Assembly: GCA_947502765.1 (NCBI GenBank)
Contig: CANNBA010000006.1
Span: 46,368 to 110,367, forward strand
DNA: 64,000 bases
DNA from: BACL11 sp945865535
GTDB taxonomy: Bacteria; Bacteroidota; Bacteroidia; Flavobacteriales; BACL11
Direction of reading: 5' to 3'
The first letter of the stretch is position 1. Each line of letters opens with the position of its first letter. Position numbers and translations under genes: made by a program. Below, piece after piece: positions 17,264 through 25,314 of this stretch. The notes beneath the pieces were generated by a model that was not told the origin of the DNA, did not search any database, and saw only the letters and a program-made list of their open reading frames with translations.

Positions 17264-18557
17264 TAGTCACTTTTAAACGTTTAATTTTCCTCAAATCAGC
17301 AGATTCTACCACGATAGTAAATGGAGTAATTTTATAAACAGTTCCAATCTTTGGAATATTTCCCTCTAACTCTAAAACCAAACCAGCTAAAGTATCATAC
17401 TCTCCTTTTATTTTATCAAAAAAATCTATTTCTGCTTTTGTAATTTTTAAAAAATCATTTAATGATATTTTTCCTTCAAAAATATAATTATGCTCATCTA
17501 ATTTCGAATACACATTATCATCAACATCAAACTCATCATTAATTTCTCCTACAATTTCTTCAAGTACATCTTCTAGAGTAACTAATCCTGAAGTTCCCCC
17601 ATATTCATCAACTACAATTGCTAAATGATTCTTTTTAGCTTGGAATTCTTTTAATAAATCGTTAAGCATTTTGGTTTCAGGAATAAAATAGGGTGCTCTG
17701 CATAATTTTACCCAATCAAAATCATTTTTTTCATTTAAATAGGGTATCAAATCCTTAATATATAAAATCCCCACTATCTTATCAATCCTCTTTTCAAAAA
17801 CAGGTATTCTTGAATAACCAGAACTTATAATAATTTTAAGCACCTGAGTGAAACTAGTCTTTTTATCAATTGCCGAAATAGCAACTCTTGATTTCATAAT
17901 TTCCTTTACATCCGTATTTCCAAACTCAACAATTGATCTTAGTATCCTTTTTTCTTCTTCTTTATTTTCGTGGTCGATTATATCAAGAGCTTTTGAGATT
18001 TCCTCAATAGATATTGGTGTTTGTTTTGATACTAACTTCTTATTAATAAAATTTGTGGATGCAAGCAACAAATAACTTAAAGGATATACTGCTTTTTTCA
18101 ATGAAATTAATACTTTATTCGTCCTTAATGAGAATGCAACGGCATTATTATTTGCATATACTTTTGGCATTATCTCGCCAAATAATAACAACAACCCAGT
18201 AATAATTACAACCTGAAATACAAATTCCAAGCTAGATCCTTCTGGAAACCAAATTGCTATAGAAGTGAGATAAGTAAATATCACAACAATTGCTACATTA
18301 ATAAAATTGTTTGTAATTAGGATTGTAGCTAAAAGTTCATTGGGATTTTGAAGAAGCTGGCGCGCATTATCATTATCCATTTTTTCCAATTCTGCTGAAG
18401 TTAAAGAAAAATAAGCTACTTCTGATGCCGATACAAATGCTGATGACATTAGCAAAAATACAATCGCTAATAAACTTAACAATATATTTACTCCAAATGG
18501 CTGGAGCTCTATACCACTAAAAATTGACAATAAAACATTGACGGGGACCTCTTCCAA
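17250..18557 (-). CDS. gldE: gliding motility-associated protein GldE (CorC/CNNM-like)
   Basis: A 435-residue protein: an N-terminal DUF21 membrane domain (LLSLLAIVFLLMSSAFVSAS onward, several helices), a pair of CBS motifs (SRVAISAIDKKTSFTQVL and LAIVVDEYGGTSGLVTLEDV), and a C-terminal CorC/HlyC domain. This is the hemolysin C/CNNM architecture; its position directly before gldD and after ssb identifies it as GldE. Overexpressed GldE partly compensates gldD defects in Flavobacterium. A paralogue with the same architecture lies at 58.2-59.5 kb. It is 16 bases downstream of ssb. Confidence 0.92.
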   Translation of the reverse strand: MEEVPVNVLLSIFSGIELQPFGVNILLSLLAIVFLLMSSAFVSASEVAYFSLTSAELEKMDNDNARQLLQNPNELLATILITNNFINVAIVVIFTYLTSIAIWFPEGSSLEFVFQVVIITGLLLLFGEIMPKVYANNNAVAFSLRTNKVLISLKKAVYPLSYLLLASTNFINKKLVSKQTPISIEEISKALDIIDHENKEEEKRILRSIVEFGNTDVKEIMKSRVAISAIDKKTSFTQVLKIIISSGYSRIPVFEKRIDKIVGILYIKDLIPYLNEKNDFDWVKLCRAPYFIPETKMLNDLLKEFQAKKNHLAIVVDEYGGTSGLVTLEDVLEEIVGEINDEFDVDDNVYSKLDEHNYIFEGKISLNDFLKITKAEIDFFDKIKGEYDTLAGLVLELEGNIPKIGTVYKITPFTIVVESADLRKIKRLKVTIDEN

Positions 18558-18573
18558 TTACTTTAAATTTAAA

Positions 18574-18972
18574 TTAAAAGGGCAAGTCATCTTTTGGGTC
18601 TTCTGAATCAGAGTTATGTTCAATCGTACCTTCTGATGATGATTTCCCTCCCAACATAGTCATATTTTCACCCAAAATTTCAGTACTATATCTTGTAACC
18701 CCTTCTTTATCTTCCCACTTTCTAGTTTTTATTTTTCCTTCAACATAGACACTGGCTCCTTTTTTAAGATATTTTTCAGCCACTTCAGCCAAACCTCTCC
18801 AAAGCACCACATTATGCCATTCTGTTTGGCTTACGCGCTCGCCTTCTTTATTCTTGTAATTCTCTGTTGTTGCTAATGAAAAATTAGCAACAGCAACACC
18901 ATTATCTAAATACTTTACTTCAGGATCTTTTCCTAAATTTCCAACTAAAATAACTTTATTTACTCCCGCCAT
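18574..18972 (-). CDS. ssb: single-stranded DNA-binding protein
   Basis: A 132-residue protein with an N-terminal OB fold (MAGVNKVILVGNLGKDPEV, then TEWHNVVLWRGLAEVAEKYL and GASVYVEGKIKTRKW). A short disordered linker follows, then the acidic SSB tip DPKDDLPF that recruits repair and replication partners. It is shorter than the E. coli protein (178) because the linker is short, as is usual in flavobacteria. A full TATATTTG box lies upstream, so it probably heads ssb-gldE-gldD-EamA, separate from mutY. Confidence 0.96.
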   Translation of the reverse strand: MAGVNKVILVGNLGKDPEVKYLDNGVAVANFSLATTENYKNKEGERVSQTEWHNVVLWRGLAEVAEKYLKKGASVYVEGKIKTRKWEDKEGVTRYSTEILGENMTMLGGKSSSEGTIEHNSDSEDPKDDLPF

Positions 18973-19001
18973 ATCTAATTTTTTTTGAATTATACTTGGA
19001 A

Positions 19002-19009
19002 CAAATATA
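19002..19009 (-). promoter_or_regulatory. TAnnTTTG promoter box for ssb-gldE-gldD
   Basis: The complement reads TATATTTG, a perfect consensus match, 29 bases before the ssb start and immediately after the mutY stop codon. Confidence 0.65.
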
Positions 19010-19017
19010 CATAATTT

Positions 19018-20061
19018 CTAAATGATATTATGCGCTGCTAAAAATTTGTCGGTAAGTCTTGAAACAGGATAATTCTTAAGTTTTGATTTTTTTACAAAAG
19101 AATAATTTTCAAACTCAACTTCTTTAACATGTACTGTCCAAAATTGCGCATAAATATGCTGATGTGATAATTTATGAAGAAATCTTTCTGAAACTGACTC
19201 TATTTTATAATGTTTATTTTTAAAAAAATCAATCCACTCATTAGATGAGATAACTTCTTTCTCAGATTTTTTAGTTGAGTACTCTAAAAAAGGAAATTCA
19301 TACAATCCTTTCCAAATTCCCTCATTTCTTTTTCCTAAAATTACACCATCCTCATTTTGTACTAATAGGTAATTTAAAAACCTTTTTTTAATTTTTAGTT
19401 TCTTGTACTTAACTGGAAATTTCTCCATACTATTTGTGTTGTAAGCAACACATTCAGAAATAAAAGGACAGGAATTGCATTTTGGCGACTTAGGAGTACA
19501 TTGCAGAGCACCAAATTCCATAATTGCTTGATTGTGCAAAGCAGGATTTTTAGTATCCAATAAATTTTGAGCTAGTAATTGATATTTTTTTTTGCCTAAA
19601 GTGATATCAAAAGGAATCTCAATACCAAAAACTCTACTTAAAACTCTAATAACATTGCCGTCAACAACAGCATATGGCAATCCAAAAGAAAATGAAGCGA
19701 TTGCTCCAGCAGTATAAGTACCTACTCCTTTTAATTTTAAAATATCATTATACGTTTTAGGAAAAATCCCGTTATAATATTGGGAAACATATTTAGCGCT
19801 AAAGTGCAAGTTTCTAGCTCTAGAATAATACCCCAATCCTTGCCATAATTTTAATACTTTATCTTCTTTAGCTTTTGCTAAATCAGTAACTGTAGGAAAT
19901 GCTTTAGTAAATTTTAAATAATAAGGTAGGCCTTGTTCAACTCTTGTTTGTTGAAGAATAATTTCAGAAAGCCAAATGAAATAAGGATTATGTGTATTTC
20001 TCCAAGGCAAATCTCTTTTATAAAAAGAGTACCATTGCAACAATATTCCACTAAAATTCAT
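19018..20061 (-). CDS. mutY: A/G-specific adenine glycosylase MutY
   Basis: A 347-residue protein with the HhH-GPD glycosylase fold: LPWRNTHNPYFIWLSEIILQ holds the catalytic Glu33, LKGVGTYTAGAIASF the helix-hairpin-helix, and VDGNVIRVLSRVFG the catalytic Asp region. The iron-sulfur cluster ligands C-x6-C-x2-C-x5-C appear as CTPKSPKCNSCPFISEC. The C-terminal MutT-like domain (GVILGKRNEGIWKGLYEFP) recognises 8-oxoguanine. MutY removes adenine opposite 8-oxoG. It is divergent from hup; ssb, gldE and gldD follow on the same strand. Confidence 0.96.
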   Translation of the reverse strand: MNFSGILLQWYSFYKRDLPWRNTHNPYFIWLSEIILQQTRVEQGLPYYLKFTKAFPTVTDLAKAKEDKVLKLWQGLGYYSRARNLHFSAKYVSQYYNGIFPKTYNDILKLKGVGTYTAGAIASFSFGLPYAVVDGNVIRVLSRVFGIEIPFDITLGKKKYQLLAQNLLDTKNPALHNQAIMEFGALQCTPKSPKCNSCPFISECVAYNTNSMEKFPVKYKKLKIKKRFLNYLLVQNEDGVILGKRNEGIWKGLYEFPFLEYSTKKSEKEVISSNEWIDFFKNKHYKIESVSERFLHKLSHQHIYAQFWTVHVKEVEFENYSFVKKSKLKNYPVSRLTDKFLAAHNII

Positions 20062-20109
20062 AACTTACTGATAAATAGTATTGTACAAAAATTAAAAAAT
20101 AAACACTAC

Positions 20110-20141
20110 TTGCTGTAGAGCAAATTATTTTAATATATTTG
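20110..20141 (+). promoter_or_regulatory. promoter of hup (-33 TTG and TATATTTG)
   Basis: TTG at 20110-20112 and TATATTTG at 20134-20141 are separated by 21 bases, a good fit to the Bacteroidota -33/-7 promoter. The hup ATG at 20185 would have a leader of about 40 bases. Confidence 0.65.
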
Positions 20142-20184
20142 CGGCTCAAAATTAATCAAGAAATTAAAATAATAAAGTAAAGAA

Positions 20185-20469
20185 ATGACAAAAGCAGAAC
20201 TTGTTAGTAAAATAGCAGAAAAGACCGGAGTTGAAAAATTAACAACTCTAGCAATAGTAGAATCAATGATGAATGAAATTAAAAAATCTATATCAGCAAA
20301 TGAAGCTGTATTCTTAAGAGGTTTTGGTACCTTCAAAGCAAAAAAGAGAGCTGAAAAAACGGGTAGAAATATAAAGAAAAATACAACTATCATTATTCCA
20401 GCACATAATATCCCTGCTTTTAAGCCAGCAAAAGTTTTTGTTGAAGAAATAAAAAAGAATTTAAAATAA
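20185..20469 (+). CDS. hup: HU/IHF family DNA-binding protein
   Basis: A 94-residue basic protein of the HU fold: MTKAELVSKIAEKTGVEK, then RGFGTFKAKKRAEKTGRNI, with the proline-bearing DNA-intercalating arm near IIIPAHNIPAFKPAKVF. This is the normal bacterial HU length, so it is not the longer Bacteroidota HU-like family with an N-terminal domain. HU bends and compacts DNA. It has a strong promoter and is followed by the 29-codon basic gene and rng on the same strand. Confidence 0.95.
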   Translation: MTKAELVSKIAEKTGVEKLTTLAIVESMMNEIKKSISANEAVFLRGFGTFKAKKRAEKTGRNIKKNTTIIIPAHNIPAFKPAKVFVEEIKKNLK

Positions 20470-20500
20470 ACTTTTTTTATAAAAGTTATAAATATAAAGC

Positions 20501-20590
20501 ATGGCAGGAGCTAAAAAAAAGAAAAGATTAAAAATTGCTACTCACAAACGTAAGAAGCGCTCAAGGAAAGATAGACATAAAACTAAATAA
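20501..20590 (+). CDS. 29-residue Lys/Arg-rich protein between hup and rng
   Basis: The frame ATG..TAA encodes 29 residues beginning MAGAKKKKRLKIATHKRKKR and ending RHKTK; more than half are Lys or Arg. I recall similar short basic proteins just before rng in other Bacteroidota, but no database was available to confirm it. Composition and size resemble ribosome-associated peptides (for example bS22/mS38-type or the Bacteroidota-specific bL38), though homology to any of them is not shown here. It lies 31 bases after hup and 38 bases before rng, all on one strand, which suggests a shared message linked to translation and RNA processing. Confidence 0.7.
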   Translation: MAGAKKKKRLKIATHKRKKRSRKDRHKTK

Positions 20591-20628
20591 AATTTAGTTT
20601 ATAACTAGATTTCTTTAACGAAAACGCC

Positions 20629-22164
20629 ATGAAATACGATCTAATAATCGACTCAAGGCCTTCTGAAGTAGTAATTGCTCTTTTACGTGATGAACTTCTT
20701 ATAGAACTTCATAAAGAAAAGCACGATAATAATTTTTCAGTAGGTGATATCTATCTAGGAAAAGTCAAAAAACTGAATCCTGGGCTAAATGCTGCATTTG
20801 TAAGTGTTGGTTATGAAAAAGATGGTTTTTTACATTATTTAGATTTAGGCCAACAATTCAATTGCCTTAAAAAATTTACCAGACAAGCAATTGATAACAA
20901 ACTCAATACTGCATCATTAAAAAATTTTAAAAAGGAAGCAGTCCTTAATAAAAATGGGGTAATTACTGATGCTCTAAAAGGAGGAGATTTAATTTTAACT
21001 CAAATCTCAAAAGAACCAATTTCTACCAAAGGACCAAGATTAACAACTGAAATCTCAATTGCAGGAAGGTATATGATATTAATTCCTTTCTCTGATAAAG
21101 TCTCCATTTCCCAAAAAATTGAAGATCCTGAAGAGCAGAAAAGATTAAAACAGCTAGTTAGAAGTATAAAGCCCCAAGGGTTTGGAGTGATTATTAGAAC
21201 AGTTGCCATAGGTAAAAAAGTAGCTGAGCTAGATCAAGATTTAAAAAATCTATATAAAAAATGGCAAGGAATTAGCAAAAAACTAAAAGATGCTGAGCCA
21301 AATACCAGAATTCATGGTGAGCTAAACAAAGCATCTGTAATACTTAGAGATTTATTAAATGCAGAATTTAATAGCATTTATGTTAATAATGCTGAACTTC
21401 AAATAGAATTACAAGAATATCTATCAAGCATAGCACCAGACAAAGAAAAGATTGTAAAATTGCATACGAAAAACACACCAATCTTTCAAGAGTTTAATGT
21501 TACCAAACAAATAAAAGGGGCGTTTGGCAAAAATGTAACCATGAAAAAAGGAACCTATCTTGTTATTGAACATACGGAAGCTTTACACGTTATTGATGTC
21601 AATAGCGGCAAGAAAGTAGATGCAAAAAAAGACCAAGAAGAAAATGCTATTGCTGTAAATCTTGAGGCTGCTGAAGAAGTAGCAAGACAATTACGCCTTA
21701 GAGACATGGGAGGAATCATTGTTGTTGATTTCATTGATATGAAACAAGAGAAAAACAGAATCCTCTTAACCGAAAAATTGAAAGAGGCAATGAAGACAGA
21801 CAAGGCAAAGCACAATATACTTCCTCCTACAAAATTTGGTCTAGTACAAATAACTAGACAAAGAGTTAGGCCTGAAATGAATATCGATACTCAGGAAAAT
21901 TGTCCAATGTGTTCTGGAAATGGAAAAATAGAATCTAGCTTACTATTAATTGATCAAATAGAGACAAAAATTCATAATCTAAGCGAAAGTGAAAAAGACA
22001 TGATTCACATTTCCACACATCCATTTGTCGCTTCTTACATCAACAAAAAAGAGGGATGGTTTTCATCTTCTATCAGCAAAGAGTGGAGCAGGAAATTCGG
22101 AAGAAAAATACTTGTTACTGGAGATGAAAGACTTCATCTTTTACAATACTTAGTAGTAAAATAG
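20629..22164 (+). CDS. rng: ribonuclease G/E
   Basis: A 511-residue protein with the RNase E/G catalytic core. It has an S1 RNA-binding domain (IYLGKVKKLNPGLNAAFVSV near 45-65), an RNase H-like region with catalytic aspartates D323 in HVIDVNSGKK and D367 in VVDFIDMK, and the zinc-link cysteines C425 and C428 in CPMCSGNGK. There is no long disordered C-terminal scaffold, so it is RNase G-like in length. Role: endonucleolytic maturation of rRNA and mRNA turnover. It follows hup and the small basic gene; its end faces the MFS gene one base away. Confidence 0.95.
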   Translation: MKYDLIIDSRPSEVVIALLRDELLIELHKEKHDNNFSVGDIYLGKVKKLNPGLNAAFVSVGYEKDGFLHYLDLGQQFNCLKKFTRQAIDNKLNTASLKNFKKEAVLNKNGVITDALKGGDLILTQISKEPISTKGPRLTTEISIAGRYMILIPFSDKVSISQKIEDPEEQKRLKQLVRSIKPQGFGVIIRTVAIGKKVAELDQDLKNLYKKWQGISKKLKDAEPNTRIHGELNKASVILRDLLNAEFNSIYVNNAELQIELQEYLSSIAPDKEKIVKLHTKNTPIFQEFNVTKQIKGAFGKNVTMKKGTYLVIEHTEALHVIDVNSGKKVDAKKDQEENAIAVNLEAAEEVARQLRLRDMGGIIVVDFIDMKQEKNRILLTEKLKEAMKTDKAKHNILPPTKFGLVQITRQRVRPEMNIDTQENCPMCSGNGKIESSLLLIDQIETKIHNLSESEKDMIHISTHPFVASYINKKEGWFSSSISKEWSRKFGRKILVTGDERLHLLQYLVVK

Positions 22165-22165
22165 C

Positions 22166-23440
22166 CTAATTTCTTTCAGCAGTTACTATCCTTTTATACC
22201 AAATTATTAGTGGTATAACTACTAATAACATCATTACTAAGCCTACTAAATATCCAAATCTGATATTACTCTCTATTTGAAAAAATGGCAATGTAAAAAT
22301 GCCTATCAATAACATTCTTACAACAATATTTAAAGTATTGAAAACAGAATTTGTTCTGCCAATCAAGTTATTAGGAACGTGATTAAAAAGATAGGTGGTT
22401 CTCAATATTCGAACACCAGCATTAGTAATTCCTATCAGAAAATTACCCAAAAAGAATAGCCACAAAATATCATAAATAGCCATCAGATAGAAAGCGAATG
22501 AGGCCACTATCATTAGAATTATTACTCCAATAACAGTATTCATTTTTTTAAACAACCTTAAAATCATCAAACCTGAAAACATAGCTCCAAATGCATAGTA
22601 AATTTCAGCAGAAGCAAAAACATTACCATCCATCTCTAAAAAATTATTTACATAAGAAGGTAATAGAACATGAATCTCTACAAGTGCAAAAGCAAAAAGC
22701 ATATAAGATGCTAAACCAAAAACAAAAATAATAGGATAATCTTGTAAATATTTAAAACCACCTTTTAATCTCTCAAACAGCCCTTCAGTATGCCTTTTAT
22801 CTTTTGAAATGGGAGTATATTTCATGTACATGAAAATAAAAATTACAACTAAATAAGTTATTGCATCCATTAAAAAAACCTCATGTATATCCCAAGCTTT
22901 AATATCAAATGGCAAGTTAAAATTTAAACCAGCTATTTCCAATCTGTTATTTTTCGTTCCTGTAAGCAATAAAGCTGCAAAAGCACCTGCCAAAACAGAA
23001 GTTGCCTGCTCCTGAACTTCAATATAAGAATTTAGTTTTCCGTAATTTTTGGGCTCAGTAATTTCTTGTCCAAAAGCATATAGATTAGGAAAATGAATAT
23101 TGTAGTTAAATATAGTGATTCCAAAAACTAAAATCACTAAAAAATCAGTTAAGGGAGCTATTTGAAAACCATATAAAGCTATACTCCCAATACTTAGCCC
23201 GCACACTATATTAATCACAATAAATAGATTTTTTCTAGAGTACCTATCAATTAAGGTGCCAGCATAAATCCCCCAAAAAAGTGTTAAAAAAGTAATAATC
23301 AGGTATGAATTTGCAAAAAAGTCTGGTCGAGAAACAATTTTGACAAAATACCAGGGTATGGCCACCATACTTATGCCTTGGGCAATCCCCGAAATAATAT
23401 TTGCTAAAAAAAGAAGGGAAATTGCTTGTCTATTTTTCAC
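22166..23440 (-). CDS. MFS transporter
   Basis: A 424-residue protein with 12 predicted hydrophobic helices. GIYAGTLIDRYSRKNLFIV carries the conserved major-facilitator loop 2-3 motif (G-x3-D-R-x-x-R-K), and the central loop is charged. It resembles the MFS_3/enterobactin-exporter-like group often annotated as putative drug or siderophore exporters; the substrate is unknown. It is convergent with rng and divergent from recX. Confidence 0.8.
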   Translation of the reverse strand: MKNRQAISLLFLANIISGIAQGISMVAIPWYFVKIVSRPDFFANSYLIITFLTLFWGIYAGTLIDRYSRKNLFIVINIVCGLSIGSIALYGFQIAPLTDFLVILVFGITIFNYNIHFPNLYAFGQEITEPKNYGKLNSYIEVQEQATSVLAGAFAALLLTGTKNNRLEIAGLNFNLPFDIKAWDIHEVFLMDAITYLVVIFIFMYMKYTPISKDKRHTEGLFERLKGGFKYLQDYPIIFVFGLASYMLFAFALVEIHVLLPSYVNNFLEMDGNVFASAEIYYAFGAMFSGLMILRLFKKMNTVIGVIILMIVASFAFYLMAIYDILWLFFLGNFLIGITNAGVRILRTTYLFNHVPNNLIGRTNSVFNTLNIVVRMLLIGIFTLPFFQIESNIRFGYLVGLVMMLLVVIPLIIWYKRIVTAERN

Positions 23441-23473
23441 TGAGGCAAAAGTAGTATTTAAATTGAGAAATTG

Positions 23474-23481
23474 TATTTTTG
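23474..23481 (+). promoter_or_regulatory. TAnnTTTG promoter box abutting recX
   Basis: TATTTTTG, a full consensus match. Its last G is 5 bases before the recX ATG at 23486, so transcription would begin at or next to the start codon. Confidence 0.55.
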
Positions 23482-23485
23482 AGTG

Positions 23486-23959
23486 ATGCCCAATAAAAGA
23501 GTTTACGATATTAAAATTGCTATTGAACGGCTAAGAAATTATTGCGCATTGCAAGATAAATGTCAATGGGATGTAATCCAAAAAATGCAAGAATGTGGTT
23601 TGCTTAAAATTTCCCAAGATCATATCTTAGAGCTACTTATTGAGGAAAAATATGTTGATGAAGAGCGATATTCACGCTCATTTTGTAGAGGCAAATTCAG
23701 AATAAAAAAATGGGGGAAAATAAAAATAACTAACGAACTGAAAAAAAAATACATTTCTGAAGTATGCATAACTAAAGGACTTGAAGAAATTAACGATTCT
23801 GAATATCAAGAAGAATTAGACAAACAATATCATAAAAAGAACGAGACCCTAAAAGAAAAAAATAAGTTCATAAAAAAGAAAAAAATAGCTGTCTATTTAA
23901 TATCTAAAGGTTATGAAAGTAATTTGGTTTGGGATAAGTTAAGAGAGTTAAAAGAATAA
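23486..23959 (+). CDS. recX: regulatory protein RecX
   Basis: A 157-residue protein built of the three-helix repeats of RecX. IAIERLRNYCALQDKCQWDV is the first repeat, LLIEEKYVDEERYSRSFCRG (with the conserved DxxRYA-like core) the second, and the C-terminal AVYLISKGYESNLVWDKLR the last. RecX binds RecA filaments and limits their activity. The ATG at 23486 is preferred over the GTG one codon upstream. A TAnnTTTG box ends 5 bases before it, implying a leaderless message. prfB follows with its own box. Confidence 0.9.
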   Translation: MPNKRVYDIKIAIERLRNYCALQDKCQWDVIQKMQECGLLKISQDHILELLIEEKYVDEERYSRSFCRGKFRIKKWGKIKITNELKKKYISEVCITKGLEEINDSEYQEELDKQYHKKNETLKEKNKFIKKKKIAVYLISKGYESNLVWDKLRELKE

Positions 23960-23960
23960 G

Positions 23961-23968
23961 TATTTTTG
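23961..23968 (+). promoter_or_regulatory. TAnnTTTG promoter box abutting prfB
   Basis: TATTTTTG begins one base after the recX stop codon and its G is 5 bases before the prfB ATG at 23973. Spacing to the start matches that at recX. Confidence 0.55.
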
Positions 23969-23972
23969 CAAT

Positions 23973-25049
23973 ATGGTAACAAAAGAGCACTTAAAAACTT
24001 TAGTATCTAGACGTGATGAATTGTATAAATTCCTTAACATTTTAACTAAACAAACACAAGCCGATTCTCTTGAAAAAACCACACAATCAGCAGATTTTTG
24101 GGAAAAGTCAAAAGAAGCAGAAGTAATTTTAAAACAATTAAGTGCTCTTAAAATCTGGTTAAACGCTTACAATTTAGTTACACATAATATAGATGAGCTT
24201 CAGGTGCTACTTGAACTTAGTGCAGAAGAAAACGAACTTGAATTACAATTAAAAGCTACAATTACATCAATTGAAGATTTAGAGTTTAAAAATATGCTTA
24301 GCGCTGAGGAAGATAATTTATCAGCAGTTATGATGATAACCCCAGGAGCGGGAGGCACTGAAAGCCAAGATTGGGCAGAAATGATTATGCGAATGTATCT
24401 GATGTGGGGCGAAAAAAACCACTACAAGATAAAAACCCTAGATGTTCAAAAGGCTGAGCCAGTTGGGATTAAATCAATAACATTAGAGTTTGAAGGCGAT
24501 TTTGCTTTTGGTCATTTAAAAGGTGAAAATGGAGTTCATAGATTAGTTAGAATATCCCCATTTGATTCCAATGCTAAACGCCATACTTCATTTGCATCAG
24601 TATTTGTTTATCCTTTGGCTGATGATAGTATTGAAATCATTATAGACTCTTCTGATATTAGCTGGGATACTTTCAGATCTAGTGGTCCTGGGGGGCAAGG
24701 TGTAAACAAAACCGAATCGGCTGTTAGATTAAAACATGCCCCAACAGGAATTACAATTGAAAATTCAGAATCAAGATCTCAATTAGAAAATAAAGCAAAA
24801 GCAATACAGCTATTAAAGTCACAGCTTTATGAATTAGAAATACGAAAAATACAAGCGGAAAAAGACAAACTTAATAAAACTAAGAAAAAAATAGAATGGG
24901 GATCTCAAATAAGAAATTATGTACTTCACCCCTATAAAATGGTAAAAGATTTAAGGACAAATCATGAAAGCTCAAACCCTAATGCTGTTTTAGATGGAGA
25001 AATAAACCCTTTCATCAAATCATATTTGATGGAATTTGGCCAAAAATAA
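23973..25049 (+). CDS. prfB: peptide chain release factor 2, without programmed frameshift
   Basis: A 358-residue class I release factor. The GGQ catalytic loop is SSGPGGQGVNKTESAVRL, and the codon-reading tripeptide SPF in VRISPFDSNAKRHTSF marks it as RF2 (UGA/UAA). The N-terminus is complete in one frame: where many bacteria have CTT TGA C and a +1 shift, here codon 21 CTT (24033-24035) is followed by AAC. Autoregulation by frameshifting at the usual site is therefore absent. A promoter box sits 5 bases upstream of the ATG. Confidence 0.96.
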   Translation: MVTKEHLKTLVSRRDELYKFLNILTKQTQADSLEKTTQSADFWEKSKEAEVILKQLSALKIWLNAYNLVTHNIDELQVLLELSAEENELELQLKATITSIEDLEFKNMLSAEEDNLSAVMMITPGAGGTESQDWAEMIMRMYLMWGEKNHYKIKTLDVQKAEPVGIKSITLEFEGDFAFGHLKGENGVHRLVRISPFDSNAKRHTSFASVFVYPLADDSIEIIIDSSDISWDTFRSSGPGGQGVNKTESAVRLKHAPTGITIENSESRSQLENKAKAIQLLKSQLYELEIRKIQAEKDKLNKTKKKIEWGSQIRNYVLHPYKMVKDLRTNHESSNPNAVLDGEINPFIKSYLMEFGQK

Positions 25050-25113
25050 AAAGCAATTGTGAAAATTAAAAAAGAATTAATAGAAAAGCAGATATCCAGA
25101 GAATGGACTAGAT

Positions 25114-25257
25114 TTATTTAGGAATTTGATCATTGTTCAATTTTCCTTCCTTATACCAAACATAAATAAAATATGGAATAATACTTGAAAGAAAAAGAAG
25201 ACACCAAAAAGCCATTAAAAAAACAAAAACAAAGATTAAAAAGCCTAGAAATTTCAT
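25114..25257 (-). CDS. 47-residue single-pass membrane protein
   Basis: On the complement an ATG at 25257 opens 47 codons ending TAA. The product begins MKFLGFLIFVFVFLMAFWCL and has a hydrophobic N-terminal helix of about 30 residues followed by the short charged tail YVWYKEGKLNNDQIPK. It fills most of the 265-base gap between prfB and fumC. No family is recognised; the clean helix-plus-tail design and absence of competing frames favour a real small protein over chance. Confidence 0.5.
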   Translation of the reverse strand: MKFLGFLIFVFVFLMAFWCLLFLSSIIPYFIYVWYKEGKLNNDQIPK

Positions 25258-25263
25258 AATTAG

Positions 25264-25271
25264 TAATTTTG
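25264..25271 (+). promoter_or_regulatory. TAnnTTTG promoter box for fumC
   Basis: TAATTTTG, a full consensus match, 43 bases before the fumC ATG. It sits between the starts of fumC and the divergent small membrane protein. Confidence 0.55.
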
Positions 25272-25314
25272 CACAAAGAAACAACAAGAAAAAAGAATAT
25301 CAAAACATTTTAAG

